NCBI GenBank assembly: GCA_030737835.1
Contig: CM060851.1
Coordinates: 10,411,611 to 10,475,610 of the forward strand
DNA: 64,000 nucleotides
From: Acorus gramineus
Lineage: Eukaryota > Streptophyta > Magnoliopsida > Acorales > Acoraceae
Direction of reading: 5' to 3'
The position numbers and the translations under genes are program-made. Shown here piece by piece: positions 1 through 11,244 of the stretch. Position 1 is the first letter of the stretch, and each line of letters opens with the position of its first letter. The notes beneath the pieces were generated by a model, which made no database searches, had not been told where the DNA came from, and saw only the letters and a list, made by a program, of their open reading frames with translations.

Positions 1-478
1 AATACTCTCTTTTCACAAATCACGACCCTCTCTTCCTCTTTCCAGCTGTCACACTTTTCCTCTCTCCTCACAAAACACAATCAGACCACCATGGCACCAT
101 CATCCCTCGCCGACTCGCCGTCCCTTGTAGATGTTATCAGAAAATATGTGCATTTTATTGGTAACCCAGGTGTAAATGGTTTAGGTTACTGATTTTTAAA
201 CCAGTCCTGATGTGTTGCATTGTTCGGCCTACATTCGAAGTCAAAAAATTTCTTATCGTTTCACCTCTCATTTCTTAGTGAAAAAAACATTTTGTAAGTC
301 TCATATTAATTAATTAAATTGAATCAAATATTTTATGACATTTTGACATGTTTCGTGATGCTATGTTTTTTGTATTTTAAAATTTTATTCTATCATGTTA
401 ATATTTTTTATCACTATAATTTCTTTTAAGAGTGATATGCCTTTCTAAGAATGATTATTTTACTTATGACATTTTTTT
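1..478 (+). other. Spacer with a possible 5' leader or first-exon fragment
   Basis: The first 90 bases are CT-rich like a plant 5' leader. They are followed by an ATG in very good context (CACCATGGC at 91), which opens a frame of only 33 codons ending at 192. No splice-donor-supported continuation or recognisable domain is visible, and after 200 the DNA is AT-rich. It could be the start of a broken gene or chance. No function is assigned. Confidence 0.15.
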
Positions 479-1451
479 GGAAAAATCCAAATAGCCCCCT
501 GTAAACTTCCTGAAATTCATATAACCTCCTAATTTTTTCTAAAGTCCATATAACTAGGGCCAGTAAACGAACCAAGCCGCTCGGCCTCGGCTCGGTTTGA
601 GCGGTAAACGAACCAAGCCGCTTAGGCTCGGGTTGGTTTGAGCTCGTTCAGGATCGTTCAATTAAACAAATGAGAGAGCTTGAACAATTTTTAAATCTCG
701 GTTAGGCTAGGAACCTGGATCAAACTTCATTTTATGTTCAAACTCGACTCGTTTGTGTTATAAAAAAACTTAGTTGAAGCTTGACTAAACTCCTTTGTAA
801 AATCAGAACATGAAATCAATACAAAGTTATGCTCGTTTAGGCTTCATGAACTTGGCTCATTTAGGTTAAAATTTTATTTTCAACCCCTAAAAACCCTAAA
901 ATGAAGAAGAACGCTAGGCTCGTTGAGGCTTGTGAGCTCGGCTCGTTTATAAACGAGCCGAGCTTGAACTTGTCAAAACTCGGCTCGTTTACCACCCCTG
1001 CATATAACCCCCTGAAAACATTTATGTAGAGTTAAACTTCCATTAATAGATGAGGAATATGTAGAATATTTCATTTAATTAACCTTGACTGAAAACACAT
1101 TATACCAAAAACCCTTACAATTTGTTAAAAATACAAAAAATCCGTTAAAAATACCGGTTTTATCCCTCTAAATAGATTATAAAACCCTATTCAAAATGGT
1201 AAAATCGTCATTTACAAAGAATTTTATGCATTTTTAACACATTGTAAGGAATTTTTGGTATATTATATTTTCAGCAAAGGTTAACCAGACATGATATTCA
1301 CAGAATAATTCTAATCTGTCAATAAAAATTTAACTGAGATGGGCTATTCAGATTTATATAGGTGTTTTCAGTGGGTTATATGGACTTTAGGAAAGTTAAG
1401 GGGTTCTATGGATTTTCATGCAGTTTACGGGGAGTTATTTGAATTTTTTCC
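479..1451. mobile_element. Mutator-like non-autonomous element with long terminal inverted repeats
   Basis: The left end (479-554) and the reverse complement of the right end (about 1375-1451) match over roughly 75 bases. They share blocks such as AAAGTCCATATAAC and a G/C-run followed by GTAAACT. Long terminal inverted repeats of this kind with no coding capacity are typical of Mutator-like MITEs. The flanks are T/A runs, so a 9-bp target duplication cannot be resolved with certainty. A hAT-like element (555-1000) sits inside it. Confidence 0.6.
555..1000. mobile_element. hAT-like MITE (446 bp) nested in the Mutator-like element
   Basis: The element starts TAGGGCCAGTAAACGA and its other end reads CAGGGGTGGTAAACGA on the opposite strand. 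It is flanked by the exact 8-bp duplication CATATAAC at 547-554 and 1001-1008. Eight-base duplications and a YAGGG-type end are hallmarks of the hAT superfamily. The interior has repeated GGCTCG/CGAGCC words and no open frame. Confidence 0.8.
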
Positions 1452-1693
1452 AATTTTTAAAAATTCTGTTATCCATAGTACTATCCTACTTAATTTTAAG
1501 TGTTGAACCGGAGTATGACCGAGCCCAACCCCAACCCTAGTCCGTGCTCAATCTAAACCCGCAAGTTGATGTTGGGTTTGGGACCTGCTTGAGTTGCACC
1601 CTTATGTTTTGCAACCCCTCTTATATATACTCGTATGAAAATTATTTTTCTTTTATGTTTTTAAAGAAAAATCACAATAGCGTATCTTCGTGT

Positions 1694-2163
1694 TAAGGCT
1701 GGTAAAAGAGCTGAGCAGCTCGGGCTCAGCTCGGGCTCGACTCGGTTAAAGTTCGATCAGGCTCATTCGATTAGACAAACGAGCCAAGCTTGAACAATTT
1801 TTAAAACTCGGTTTGTAAACGAGTCGAGCCTAGACGAGCTCATTTACTTAACAGAAAAAAAGGGGAATGAGTCGAGCCCGAGCTTATGCCACCTTCACAT
1901 GTATAAGATGTTGTGATTTGTGAAATGTGACTTCTCAAATGTTAAACAAGTTTTTTTTTTTAACTAAATGAGTCTGAGCTGAGCCTTAATTCGAGTTTCG
2001 ACTTGACTTGTTTAACAAACGAGCCGAGCCGAGCTTCAATCGAGCTTTTCACGAGCCGAGTTTGAACAGGAAATAAAGCTTGGTCCCGAGCGGAGCCTGA
2101 TACTAAATGAGCCAAGCCTAAACATGTCAAAACTCAGCTTGTTCAGCTCGTTAACCACCCCTA
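1694..2163. mobile_element. Second hAT-like MITE of the same family (470 bp)
   Basis: It is related to the copy at 555-1000: ends TAAGGCTGGTAAAAGAGC and (other strand) TAGGGGTGGTTAACGAGC, with the same CGAGCC-rich interior. The flanks CTTCGTGT (1686-1693) and CTCCGTTT (2164-2171) match at 6 of 8 positions, which fits a decayed 8-bp target duplication, so this insertion looks older than the first. Confidence 0.6.
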
Positions 2164-2171
2164 CTCCGTTT

Positions 2172-4840
2172 ATACTTTATTTTTTTATAATAATATTTAG
2201 AAAAAAAAATGAAAACGGATGTAGACCGCAGATGAGTTACACATCATTTATGAATCCAGGTACCGATCAACCATTTCAATCGCTCAAATATTAAAATAGT
2301 CACAAAACATGGAGGGTTCTCTGCCAGGAAAATCAAACACGTCTTACAGTGAAAACCTTAAATCCATATTTACAATTTACAAAGAAATTGATTACTGCCC
2401 AACTAACATCTCAATTGAGATTACGATATTTATAACATTCCATTGAAGGTGGATGATCAAACCTAATAATACAAAAACAGTTATATAAATTTTAAACACG
2501 TAATACCATCCCAATAATAGTCCATTATTCAAAGTAAATTTGGGCTCCATTCGGTTCTAGTCATATATTTTGATTTCACCCTGAGATTATCGGGAAAGTG
2601 TTAAAATACGCTTTTTAGTTGATGGTTAATTTGAAAGAAAATGTGGGACTCACATTATTCAAAATCCATGTTGGAAGAAAAATAAGGTAAAATCTAAATC
2701 TCACGTGGGATTTTGAAAATTTGGGTGCATTATGTAACCGGGTGTATTATGTAATTGATTTTTTTAATAACTTTTATACCCTTAATAAATTAATTTTATA
2801 TTAATAAAATATCCTCCTTTCTCTTTTTCTTTCTCACCAAGTCACTGTTCATCTTTCTTTTTGTTAGGAAGATTACTTATTGTATGTTTAATTATATAAT
2901 CGATTGTTTTATTTATTTATATTTGTTAAATATTTATAAAAAATTATAAGAATTTTTTTTTTACAAGTATATGTATAAGACTATTAATAAGGGTATTTTA
3001 GATATTTTAAAAAATTCTCTTATTATTTTCTATGTCTGATGGAAAGTTATTCTTTGCAGAACTCTATTAACAAACCAAACAGTTTGATTAAATTTAAATT
3101 CCTAATAAAATAATTACTGGTAGAATGATAAAGTAAATTCATTTAAAATAATGACAAGAACTAAACCGGCATTATTCAAGGAGAGAAGAGGCTCTACATT
3201 AACTCCAAAAAAAACTTTTGATTTTGCAAAACATTAATTCCCATTGATTTTCCATTCATTTCTAATATCTAGAACCTCTACATCACCAAATACGAAGAAG
3301 TAATATTTGCAATTACAGTCAAAGCTTATAAGAAGAAACACACGTACGCCGTACGCGTCAAGAGGCTCATATGGAAAAGAGCAAACATAATAAATACAAC
3401 CCCCCGCCCTCTCCCCATTTTTAAGGGAAAAAAAATCACATTAAAGATTTTATTTTTAATGCATGCAATCAACCAATGAACTATGAAAATCTCATTTTAC
3501 TTTGGGCTATTTGTAAAATAGTCCCCAAACTGTTTTGTATGACAAAAAAAGTCATGCCATTTTTTTTAACGTTGACGACATATTCCCTAGAACTCTGGAG
3601 ATTCGTGATTTAGGAAAAAAAACATATTTTTTTATTTTTTTTTTATCAATCTTACTTGTTTTGTGAGATTTGAAATTTTAAATTATACTATCACCCTTGT
3701 TAAGTTATTTCACAAGAAAAATCATATAAAACAACAATCTTTCTCTCTATTCGACCGAAACCAAATCCCTTCTTCCTACCCGTTAAAAAAAAAAGCCATA
3801 AAACCCTAGCAGTTGAATTGTGGCAATAGAGGTCGATCACATTGAGGTAATCCTAGAATTATTCATAATATTTATGTAAATATCACTTTCTTTTTTTGTT
3901 TTGTGTCTCGATTTTGCACTTCTTATAATATAACATTTTTCCTACAATAAATTATGAATTTGATTTTATTTTAGATATTTTGATCTCTTTGGTCAAATTA
4001 TGTGTTGTTTGAATATTTCATAGGGGTTTTGTTATTATTTATCATAATATGTGTTTCTTACATTTTTATCTTATGTTGTTTATCATTTTATAGTATATAT
4101 AATGATCATAAATGTATAATTTGAAAATGTGCTATGCCCTAATGAAGCAGATGATACCATTGTCCTAGAAATCCTTATTCGCATATTTTTATGGTATTAT
4201 TGACATATATCTATTTTTTTTAAAGAATTATCAACATTTAAGAGGGTCATCATCAAAAGCTCAAATTATCTACTAACACATATCTCACAAAATCTACCTA
4301 ATCACACAAATAATTTAGAGTAAAAAAAGAAGTTCTACAATAAAATATAAATGAAAATGACAATGTGTGAAATATTTTAACAAAGTTAAGAGATGCGAAA
4401 TACGTTTATAAGGGTGAGAGACATTTTAAGGATTAAATTATATAAGAGTATGTTTGTCTTTTTAGTTTCTAAAATTGTGAAATAATTTTTTTTAGGTAAA
4501 ATTTTAAAAAGTGACTGATTTGTGTATATTTAACTTTTCAGATATTTTTTTGAGTATTTTACCAATAAAGATATTATTCAATATATATTATATTAAAAAA
4601 AATCAAGAACACATTTTTTTAACACAAAAGTTCTCTTAAATGAATATTTGATATGAAAAAAAATTCAATATGCATTTAATGATAAGAATATATTCTAGTA
4701 CTAGTATATTAAATTCCCTGCATTTATTCTCAATAATCAAAATAAAATTTTTCATTCCAAAAGTCAGTTTTGCATTAAAATTAATTCTGGATAGTTTTAA
4801 AATTAAAATAATACAGAGGGCCATTTTTATAAATTACCCA
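2172..4840. other. AT-rich spacer upstream of the GT47 gene
   Basis: No open frame of note and no recognised RNA gene. The stretch from about 3499 to 4560 begins with a TGTAAAATAGTCCCC-like motif and ends with a loosely complementary TTTGAGTATTTTACC motif. It may be an old element with terminal repeats, but the match is too weak to call. Confidence 0.3.
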
Positions 4841-4847
4841 TCTTCCT

Positions 4848-4857
4848 TTATATATAT
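4848..4857 (+). promoter_or_regulatory. Probable TATA box of the GT47 gene
   Basis: TTTATATATAT lies about 60 bases before the GT47 start codon. A start of transcription 25-35 bases downstream would leave a short leader of roughly 35 bases. A tiny upstream frame (ATG at 4874, 8 codons, stop at 4900) would be in the transcript only if initiation is upstream of 4874. Confidence 0.4.
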
Positions 4858-4914
4858 TATTATTATATCTCTGATGGAGAAAAAATCTCTTTTGATTTAA
4901 CTTCAACAACTACG

Positions 4915-7102
4915 ATGGCTGCAGTCAAGGACAGAAAAGATCGTCCACTACTGGCCATACTAATCTGTCTCTCCCTCTCAATATGGCTCTTCATCTTCTC
5001 CTTCCACAACTCCTCCTACCACCACCACTTCTCCATTACCCTCCAATGGATCCGCCATCGCCAACAACCACCACCCCAACCGTCCGATCCATGCAAAGGC
5101 CGCTACATCTACGTCCACTCCCTCCCCACCCGTTTCAACCTCGACATGCTCCACGACTGCCACTCCCTCCTCCAATGGCACGACATGTGCTCCTCCTCCG
5201 ACAACCTCGGCCTCGGCCCCTCCCTCTCCGGTTTGGATCCTCTGCTCAAGTCTATTTTTGTGATTAGATTTCGACTGTATTTGGATGTGCCATTGAAACG
5301 CTGAGATTATTAGATTATTGTGTTTTAAACTCCGAAAAAAGTTTTTTTATTAGCGAGGTCCGGTTAGGTTCAATGAGTATTGGACAATTTGATTATCTAA
5401 CGCGTTCATTACCATTTGAATTTTCAATGCGTTTGTGATCGTTGGATTTTTTTAAATCTTCTCAATTTGTTAACAGATTTTAAAACTAAATTTAAAATTT
5501 AATTAAATTATAAACTTTCTTTTTAAGATTCAATTAAATTGAGTATTTCAAAATGATAAGATCGGATGGTCATTAGTCTAAAAAAAAAGTCAATGATTTG
5601 AAAAATTAAACGCTAAAAATGTATTTAGATTTAACGGATCTTCATCTATATTTCATTTGTTGAATTTAAAGTTGGAATAATTGTTAATTCTCATTAGTCC
5701 TCTACCGTCTCATTTTAATCATGTGATATGACAGCGGATCTGATCTCCTCCTCGGCTTGGTTCAACACCAACCAATTCATGCTCGACCTCATATTCTTCC
5801 ACCGCATGCGCCGCTACCCCTGCCTCACCAACCACAGCTCCCGCGCCTCCGCCATCTACATCCCCTTCTTTGCCGGCCTCGACACAGGACGATACCTCTT
5901 CGACTCTCCCAACACCTCCTCCTCAGCACGCGACGCGCTCGCGCTGGACCTCGCGGACTGGCTCATCGCGCGCCCGGAGTGGGCCGCGATGGGTGGGAGG
6001 GACCACTTCTTGGTCTGCGGGAGGATCACGTGGGACTTCCGGAGGAAGGCAGCGGATGCAGCGGGATGGGGGAGCCGGTTTTTCGAGCTCCCGGCGGTGA
6101 AGAACATGACGAGGCTTCTGATCGAGAGGGACACGGCGGACGACGACGAGTTCGGGGTGCCATACCCGACGTACTTTCACCCGTCACAGGACGAGGAGGT
6201 GTTTGAATGGCAGGGGAAGTTGAGGGTCATGGAGAGGCCACAACTGTACTCATTCGCAGGCGGGCCCAGGCCCGGCATGAGCGCGCTCAGGGACCGGATC
6301 ATCGAGCGGTGCGAGAGGTCGGACCGATGCGCGCTCATGCGGTGCGACTCTAACTCGACTGGGTGTTACACCCCCCGCCGCGTCATGGAAATGTTGGAGA
6401 GGTCGGTGTTCTGTCTGCAGCCGCCTGGTGGCTCGTTCACCAGGCGGTCTGTGTTCGACTCGATGCTCGCAGGTAAACCTATTAATTGATAGAATATCTT
6501 CATATGAATATCTTCATATGGGATATTAATATTCAAATTCAAATCATTTCAATATAAATGATTGGCATGTACATTGGTTTGGGTGATCAATTGATTTATT
6601 AAAGCATAAAGATAATACAAGAGTGGTATAAATATTTTGACAATTAAATTTGAACAATATTATATATAACATTATAAGATTTATAATATATGTCAGATTC
6701 AGACATTGTTTGTATCTACACATTGAATATCTGAACATCGGATAATTTCTGATTTTTAGATACGGCTTATTCGCAGGGTGTATACCGGTGTTCTTCTACA
6801 CAGAGACGGCGTATGCGCAGTACAATTGGCACCTGCCAGGGAACCACACGAGCTATTCGGTGTTCATACCGGAAGCGGAGGTGATGGAGGGGAAGGTGGA
6901 CTTAGAGGAGAGGTTGTCGGGGATCGGGACAGAAGTGGTGGAGGCGATGAGAGAGGAGTTGATAAGAATGGTGCCGAGGCTAGTTTATGCGGACCCGAGG
7001 GGGAGGTTGGAGGCTGTGGAGGATGCGTTCGATGTGGCGGTGAAGGGGGTGATTGAGAGGGTGGAGATGTTGAGGCGAGAGAGGGAGAAAAGAAATGCAT
7101 GA
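4915..7102 (+). CDS. GT47 subfamily A glycosyltransferase, xyloglucan galactosyltransferase-like (MUR3/XLT2 type)
   Basis: Three exons: 4915-5230, 5735-6472 and 6777-7102 (both introns GT-AG, phase 1), encoding 459 aa. Residues about 10-30 form a hydrophobic signal anchor after a charged start, giving the type II Golgi topology expected of the family; the stem is short and proline/histidine-rich. Family signatures are RYIYVHSLP near residue 63, [17 protein letters not shown] at about 191-207, [18 protein letters not shown], and [19 protein letters not shown] from 332, continuing across the second junction into GCIPVFF. The C-terminal block [10 protein letters not shown]-like ([11 protein letters not shown]) is also present. 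GT47-A enzymes add galactose or galacturonic acid to xyloglucan side chains in the Golgi; the exact acceptor cannot be read from sequence. MUR3 itself is longer (about 619 aa), so a shorter paralogue is more likely. Start chosen at the first ATG in the frame, in good context. Exons are strikingly GC-rich against AT-rich introns. No broken reading frame. Confidence 0.92.
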
Positions 7103-7658
7103 TATTAGAATTGTGTCTAGTTCCATTACACTGGTACCTAGGAATCCAGTACTGATAAATTCGTGAGGAGGAAGGAAAGGAATGGACACAAGCAAAAGTT
7201 TTCAAACGCTATTTCCAGCATAAGAAGAATGAAAATGGTACTACTAAACTGGCCTATGTATCATACATACTACAGGTTTTTGTTTTCTTTTTCATAGGTT
7301 TCTAGATAATATGATGAGAGGATTCAATATTGGATTTATTGTGCATACTTACCAGATGGTTAAAGTGATTGACAAGTATAGTTTTTAAGTTAGGTAAGTG
7401 TGTGATTGATTATAATTATTTTGTTATCATGAGTGAATTTGATCCGTTGAAGAGGGATTACTTACCTACCTATGGATATAAGGTCTTTTTTTTTTGTTAT
7501 ATAAGTTGGATATAAAGGTTTTTGACTTCTTTGTTTTCTGTCTATGGATTAGAAAGATACGATTGTTTGTGATGGTTTAATAAGACCAAATACTTTGTCA
7601 CAATGATTTGTCATATTTTAAAAATTCCTTTATGTTAAACTGGTTGAGGAGTCTGGTC
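7103..7658. other. 3' flank of the GT47 gene
   Basis: AT-rich DNA expected to hold the 3' untranslated region. No second gene or repeat was recognised before the LINE insertion. Confidence 0.4.
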
Positions 7659-8854
7659 AAGTTGTAGTCATATATGACGGTGGGGGGTCATGGAGACACT
7701 TTCTAAGGATCCAGCCCTGGGCACAGCCTTGTTCAAGGGTCTGTTCGGCGATGTGACTGAGCTCTTTGAAGCATTCGCGTGGGAATTGGGAGACGAGTCC
7801 TCAATCCAGTTTTGACACGACGTTTGGTGCGCATCGGAGCCGTTGCAAGCACTATTCCATCCTTTACCACATTGCATCTCAAAGAGAGGGGTTAGCGAGG
7901 GACTTCTGGTCGACGGAAGCCAGCAAATGGTCGTGCGGTTATGGAGGCAAATGCGGGAGTGGGAAACCCCACATCCCACAAGTTGCTACGAACTTCTTCA
8001 AGCGTGTCTAATGAGAGATGGCGCTGACAACAGGGTCTTGTGGTGCCCCAGTCCACACAAAAGGTTCTTAACAAAGTAGGCATACAGTTAGTGGGGCAGA
8101 TCTATGCAACCAATCCAAGTAACTTCTCTGAAATTTCACGATATCTGGGTCCCAAAATACCTCTCAAGGTGAAGTGCTTCCTCTGGCTGCTATATCGGAA
8201 GCGTTTGATGACCAAGACGAGGTGCACGCAATGGCTCCCTTCAGCTGATGTGGGGTGCCCATTTGGGTGTTTTGAGGCTAAGACCATGGACCACCTACTT
8301 GACTCAGGTCACATTGCCTCAGCCATTTGGACGTGTTTTGCCGCACTATCATCACGATTTAGGGCAGTGTAGACTATGGAGACTTTATGGGAAACGGGTG
8401 CGGATTTGGTTCAGCAAAACGACAGAACTTGCAAAGGGAACGTGCCCCGATCCATCATCCCTGCATGCGCATGAGCGCTATAGTTATCACGAAATGAGGT
8501 GGTGTTTAAAGGGTGCAGATTTTATTTCAAAAATTTGTGGCAAGCGACAACTATGTTCATCAAGGATTATGGCATTCATCTGTATGGAGCAAGAGTGGTT
8601 CGATTCGAGGGGGAGACGTTAGTTTTGGAGGAGTAAGAGTCGTCACTCATCATCATTGAGTGAACTCTTGTCCACCGGGTGCCCTGTCTCTCACCAGGGA
8701 CACACGGATTGGGTGTATATGTTTTTGTTTTTCCCTTTCCTTGTTGCTTTTATTTCCCTCTATTCTTCTCATCCCCATTGAATCATCGTGATTACATTAC
8801 ACGTAATCACAATGCCTATTTTTCTCAAAAAAAGAAAATGAAAAAGTTGTAGTC
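7659..8854 (+). mobile_element. 5'-truncated LINE (non-LTR retrotransposon) with target-site duplication
   Basis: The insert (7670-8843) is flanked by AAGTTGTAGTC at 7659-7669 and again at 8844-8854, and ends in an A-rich tail. Around 8100-8370 the + strand encodes a reverse-transcriptase-associated zinc domain (zf-RVT): LGPKIPLKVKCFLWLLYRKR, then spaced Cys residues and MDHLL...AIWTCF. This domain lies just downstream of reverse transcriptase in plant LINEs. Frames change several times, so the copy is dead. The upstream part (7670-8100) is the same element in decayed frames. Confidence 0.75.
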
Positions 8855-9690
8855 TATGCAGATCATACATGTTGTAGTAGATTTTTTTATCTCTTAGTTA
8901 TCATTATGGTTATAATTAAGCTTGCAAGAATCATTCTATATTACTATTGGTTATGAAGTTTAATTTTAGGGATGATTTGTAATATGCACAAGTATATTAA
9001 TTCTCTGATTTTGGTTTATGGCATTTGAACAATATTGAGAATGGGAAAATATTAGGGATAATCTTGTAGACAACAATCCAACATTCAATTTTCACATGCT
9101 TAGTTTTTTTCTTCTAATAGTTGGAGATATTAGGGTCGAATAGAAAAGAAATATTGTCAATAGATGAGTTGAAGTAGATCAAGGGAAGTCCAGAGTATGG
9201 GACTAGGTGGTTTTGAACTTTGCAATTTATTGAACCACTAGCGGATGGCATGCAAAAGCTGGCAATCCTGAATCTTGAAATGAGAATCATAAACCTGTGG
9301 AAAAAAGTCGTGGTGGGCTATATTATCAGAATGTAATATCTCCTAAAATTAAACAATGAATTTAAGAAAAATGTCGGTTAGTGAGCGCTTGAGGAAGAAC
9401 TATCCAAGAGGAAGGAAGAAAAAAATATAAAGCCTAGTAGGAGGAGTTCAGAATCCTATGCAGGTAACACAAGGTGACCTTGTGAACACCAACCAAAACG
9501 TGCCATTTGTCCCTGTTCAGCATGTGCTACTCCTATGATTCACTTACCAAACATTGGGAGAAACTGATGTCGTTTCACATTGTGAACTCGATCACCACCG
9601 TCCAGATCGAGTTCATCGGACGGTCTAAATCTTTAGTTTTTTTAGCTTTTTGTATTTGCATTCCCACTGTCCGATCTAATCTGGACGGTT
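8855..9690. other. Spacer between LINE and GRF gene
   Basis: AT-rich DNA. Nothing recognisable in either strand; short frames only. Confidence 0.3.
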
Positions 9691-9979
9691 GGGATTAAAT
9701 GATGGAGGGTATCTTCTCTCTCCTCACTTAGTTTTCTTGCAATGAAACCCTAGCCACCCTCCTCTTTGAAACCCTTGGCACTATCATTCGGCATCGCTGA
9801 TCGGCACCACCGACATTTGACGATCCCCTGTCCGAACCCTTCACGATCCCCGCCACCAACGCTTGACGATCCCCTGTTCGAACCCTTCACTGACGCCTGA
9901 TGATCCCCTATCCGAACCCTTCACAATCCACACCACCAACACCTGACGATCCCCTGTCCGAACCCTTCACCGACACAGA
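9690..9979 (+). promoter_or_regulatory. Probable 5' leader exon of the GRF gene, with a minisatellite
   Basis: The CT-rich sequence at about 9705-9770, with AACCCTAGCC and AACCCTTGGC words, looks like a plant leader. From about 9817 to 9965 the unit TGACGATCCCCTGTCCGAAC recurs four times with small changes and variable spacers. A consensus donor follows at 9980 (GAG|GTTCGT), and a good acceptor (TTTTGTAG) ends at 10805, four bases before the GRF start codon. This suggests an 826-bp leader intron; it is inferred, not proven. Confidence 0.4.
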
Positions 9980-10809
9980 GGTTCGTCCCCCTCCCCTGTC
10001 CTGATTATTTTGTTTAGATGATTATTTTGTTTTAGTTGTTTTAATTTGACTTCCCAATAGCTATGTTTTGAGATAAGCTGCCTCTCTTTCTGTAGTGTGT
10101 CTGTGAATACATAAACCTGCAGTATATGTGCAGGCTTGCAAATTATACTTATGCATGTGATACATCAATTCCTATTGAGAATGTATATGAAGCTTATATA
10201 TAGAAATGCTGGTTGTGAAAGTCTATGCCCTGCTGGTATTTGTTGTGAAGGCAGTTTTATGTTAAGTATAAACATTAAATAATCATGAAATAATCTGGGT
10301 GTCTGATGCATTTCCACTTGCCACACCAAACAATGCTTCCACCAAAAACATTTTAGAATGTTTGTTTTATCTTATATTCCATTGTAATATATGGAAAAAG
10401 GGGCTCCATGCCTATCCAAAACAACAAAGTAAAGCAAAAGGCAGCTTATTTATTTGTTAAAAGATTTAATAGCCTATCTAAATGATATGATGATATGTCT
10501 TTTATTTGATTTGTCCAAAATTAGTTTAATTCAATAAATTGATTGAATTTCAAACCATTGGATCAGAACTATTTTATTTAATTCATCCACTATAAAGATG
10601 ATGCACACTGGTTCTTGTGATTGTCATATGTCATTTTTATGTGGTATCTCTGTCTTCAATCTTGTGTACTAATTTGAATTTGTGTGAGTTTCAATATCTT
10701 ATATGAGTTGTGTACCAAATTGAATTTGTGGCCTAATATCTTTAAATACTATCAAAATGTTTATAATGAACTATGTCATTGGTTGATGTGCCTGTTCTTT
10801 TGTAGCAAC

Positions 10810-11244
10810 ATGTCACACATGGCTTCATCGAGTTATTCTTCGAGGAACAATATTAGTAAACTATCTTTCAAAAATAAAGTTTGTATAAAGTGTAAAAATG
10901 GACCAGTATTTAAGGTATCTGAATCAAATAAAAACCCTGGAAAACTATACTACTCATGCAATGCTAGAAATTGCCATTATTTTGAATGGATGTATCCCAT
11001 TAATTATGGGGACCATAATGAAAAGTTTGAAAAAACATCCAATCCAACACTGCAAAGACTGGTCGGCACAACAAAGATAGTTGAAGAATCATTGCTGGTT
11101 GGAGGTTTAGAACTAGCTCCTTCAACCCAACAGAATCTGCCGCCTATCACAGTTGAGATCTTGTTTGGGATCCTATTTGGGATCTTGTTTTTATTAGTTA
11201 TTATTATAATTCTCTCCCCTCCCTCATCCTTTTTTCGTATGTAA
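10810..11244 (+). CDS. GRF-type zinc-finger protein with a C-terminal membrane segment (144 aa)
   Basis: The frame is open from further upstream (10684), but the acceptor TTTTGTAG at 10798-10805 and the ATG at 10810 give the natural start, M-S-H-M-A. Residues 25-60 are a GRF zinc finger: C25-x2-C28, then KNPGKLYYSC ending at C50, C55 and the terminal FEW signature (58-60). Residues about 113-138 are a strongly hydrophobic helix followed by the stop, so the protein is probably tail-anchored with the finger in the cytosol or nucleoplasm. Small plant proteins of this architecture are common and mostly uncharacterised; GRF fingers bind single-stranded nucleic acid in better-studied proteins. It lies tail to tail with the FRS-like pseudogene. 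No disabling change is seen. Confidence 0.65.
   Translation: MSHMASSSYSSRNNISKLSFKNKVCIKCKNGPVFKVSESNKNPGKLYYSCNARNCHYFEWMYPINYGDHNEKFEKTSNPTLQRLVGTTKIVEESLLVGGLELAPSTQQNLPPITVEILFGILFGILFLLVIIIILSPPSSFFRM

Noticed and set aside
5923-6206. Several open frames on both strands within GT47 exon 2
   Set aside because: They are by-products of high GC content opposite or out of frame with the real GT47 coding exon, which has strong family motifs.
6788-7205. Minus-strand proline/serine-rich frames over GT47 exon 3
   Set aside because: They mirror the GC-rich plus-strand exon; no domain and no independent support.
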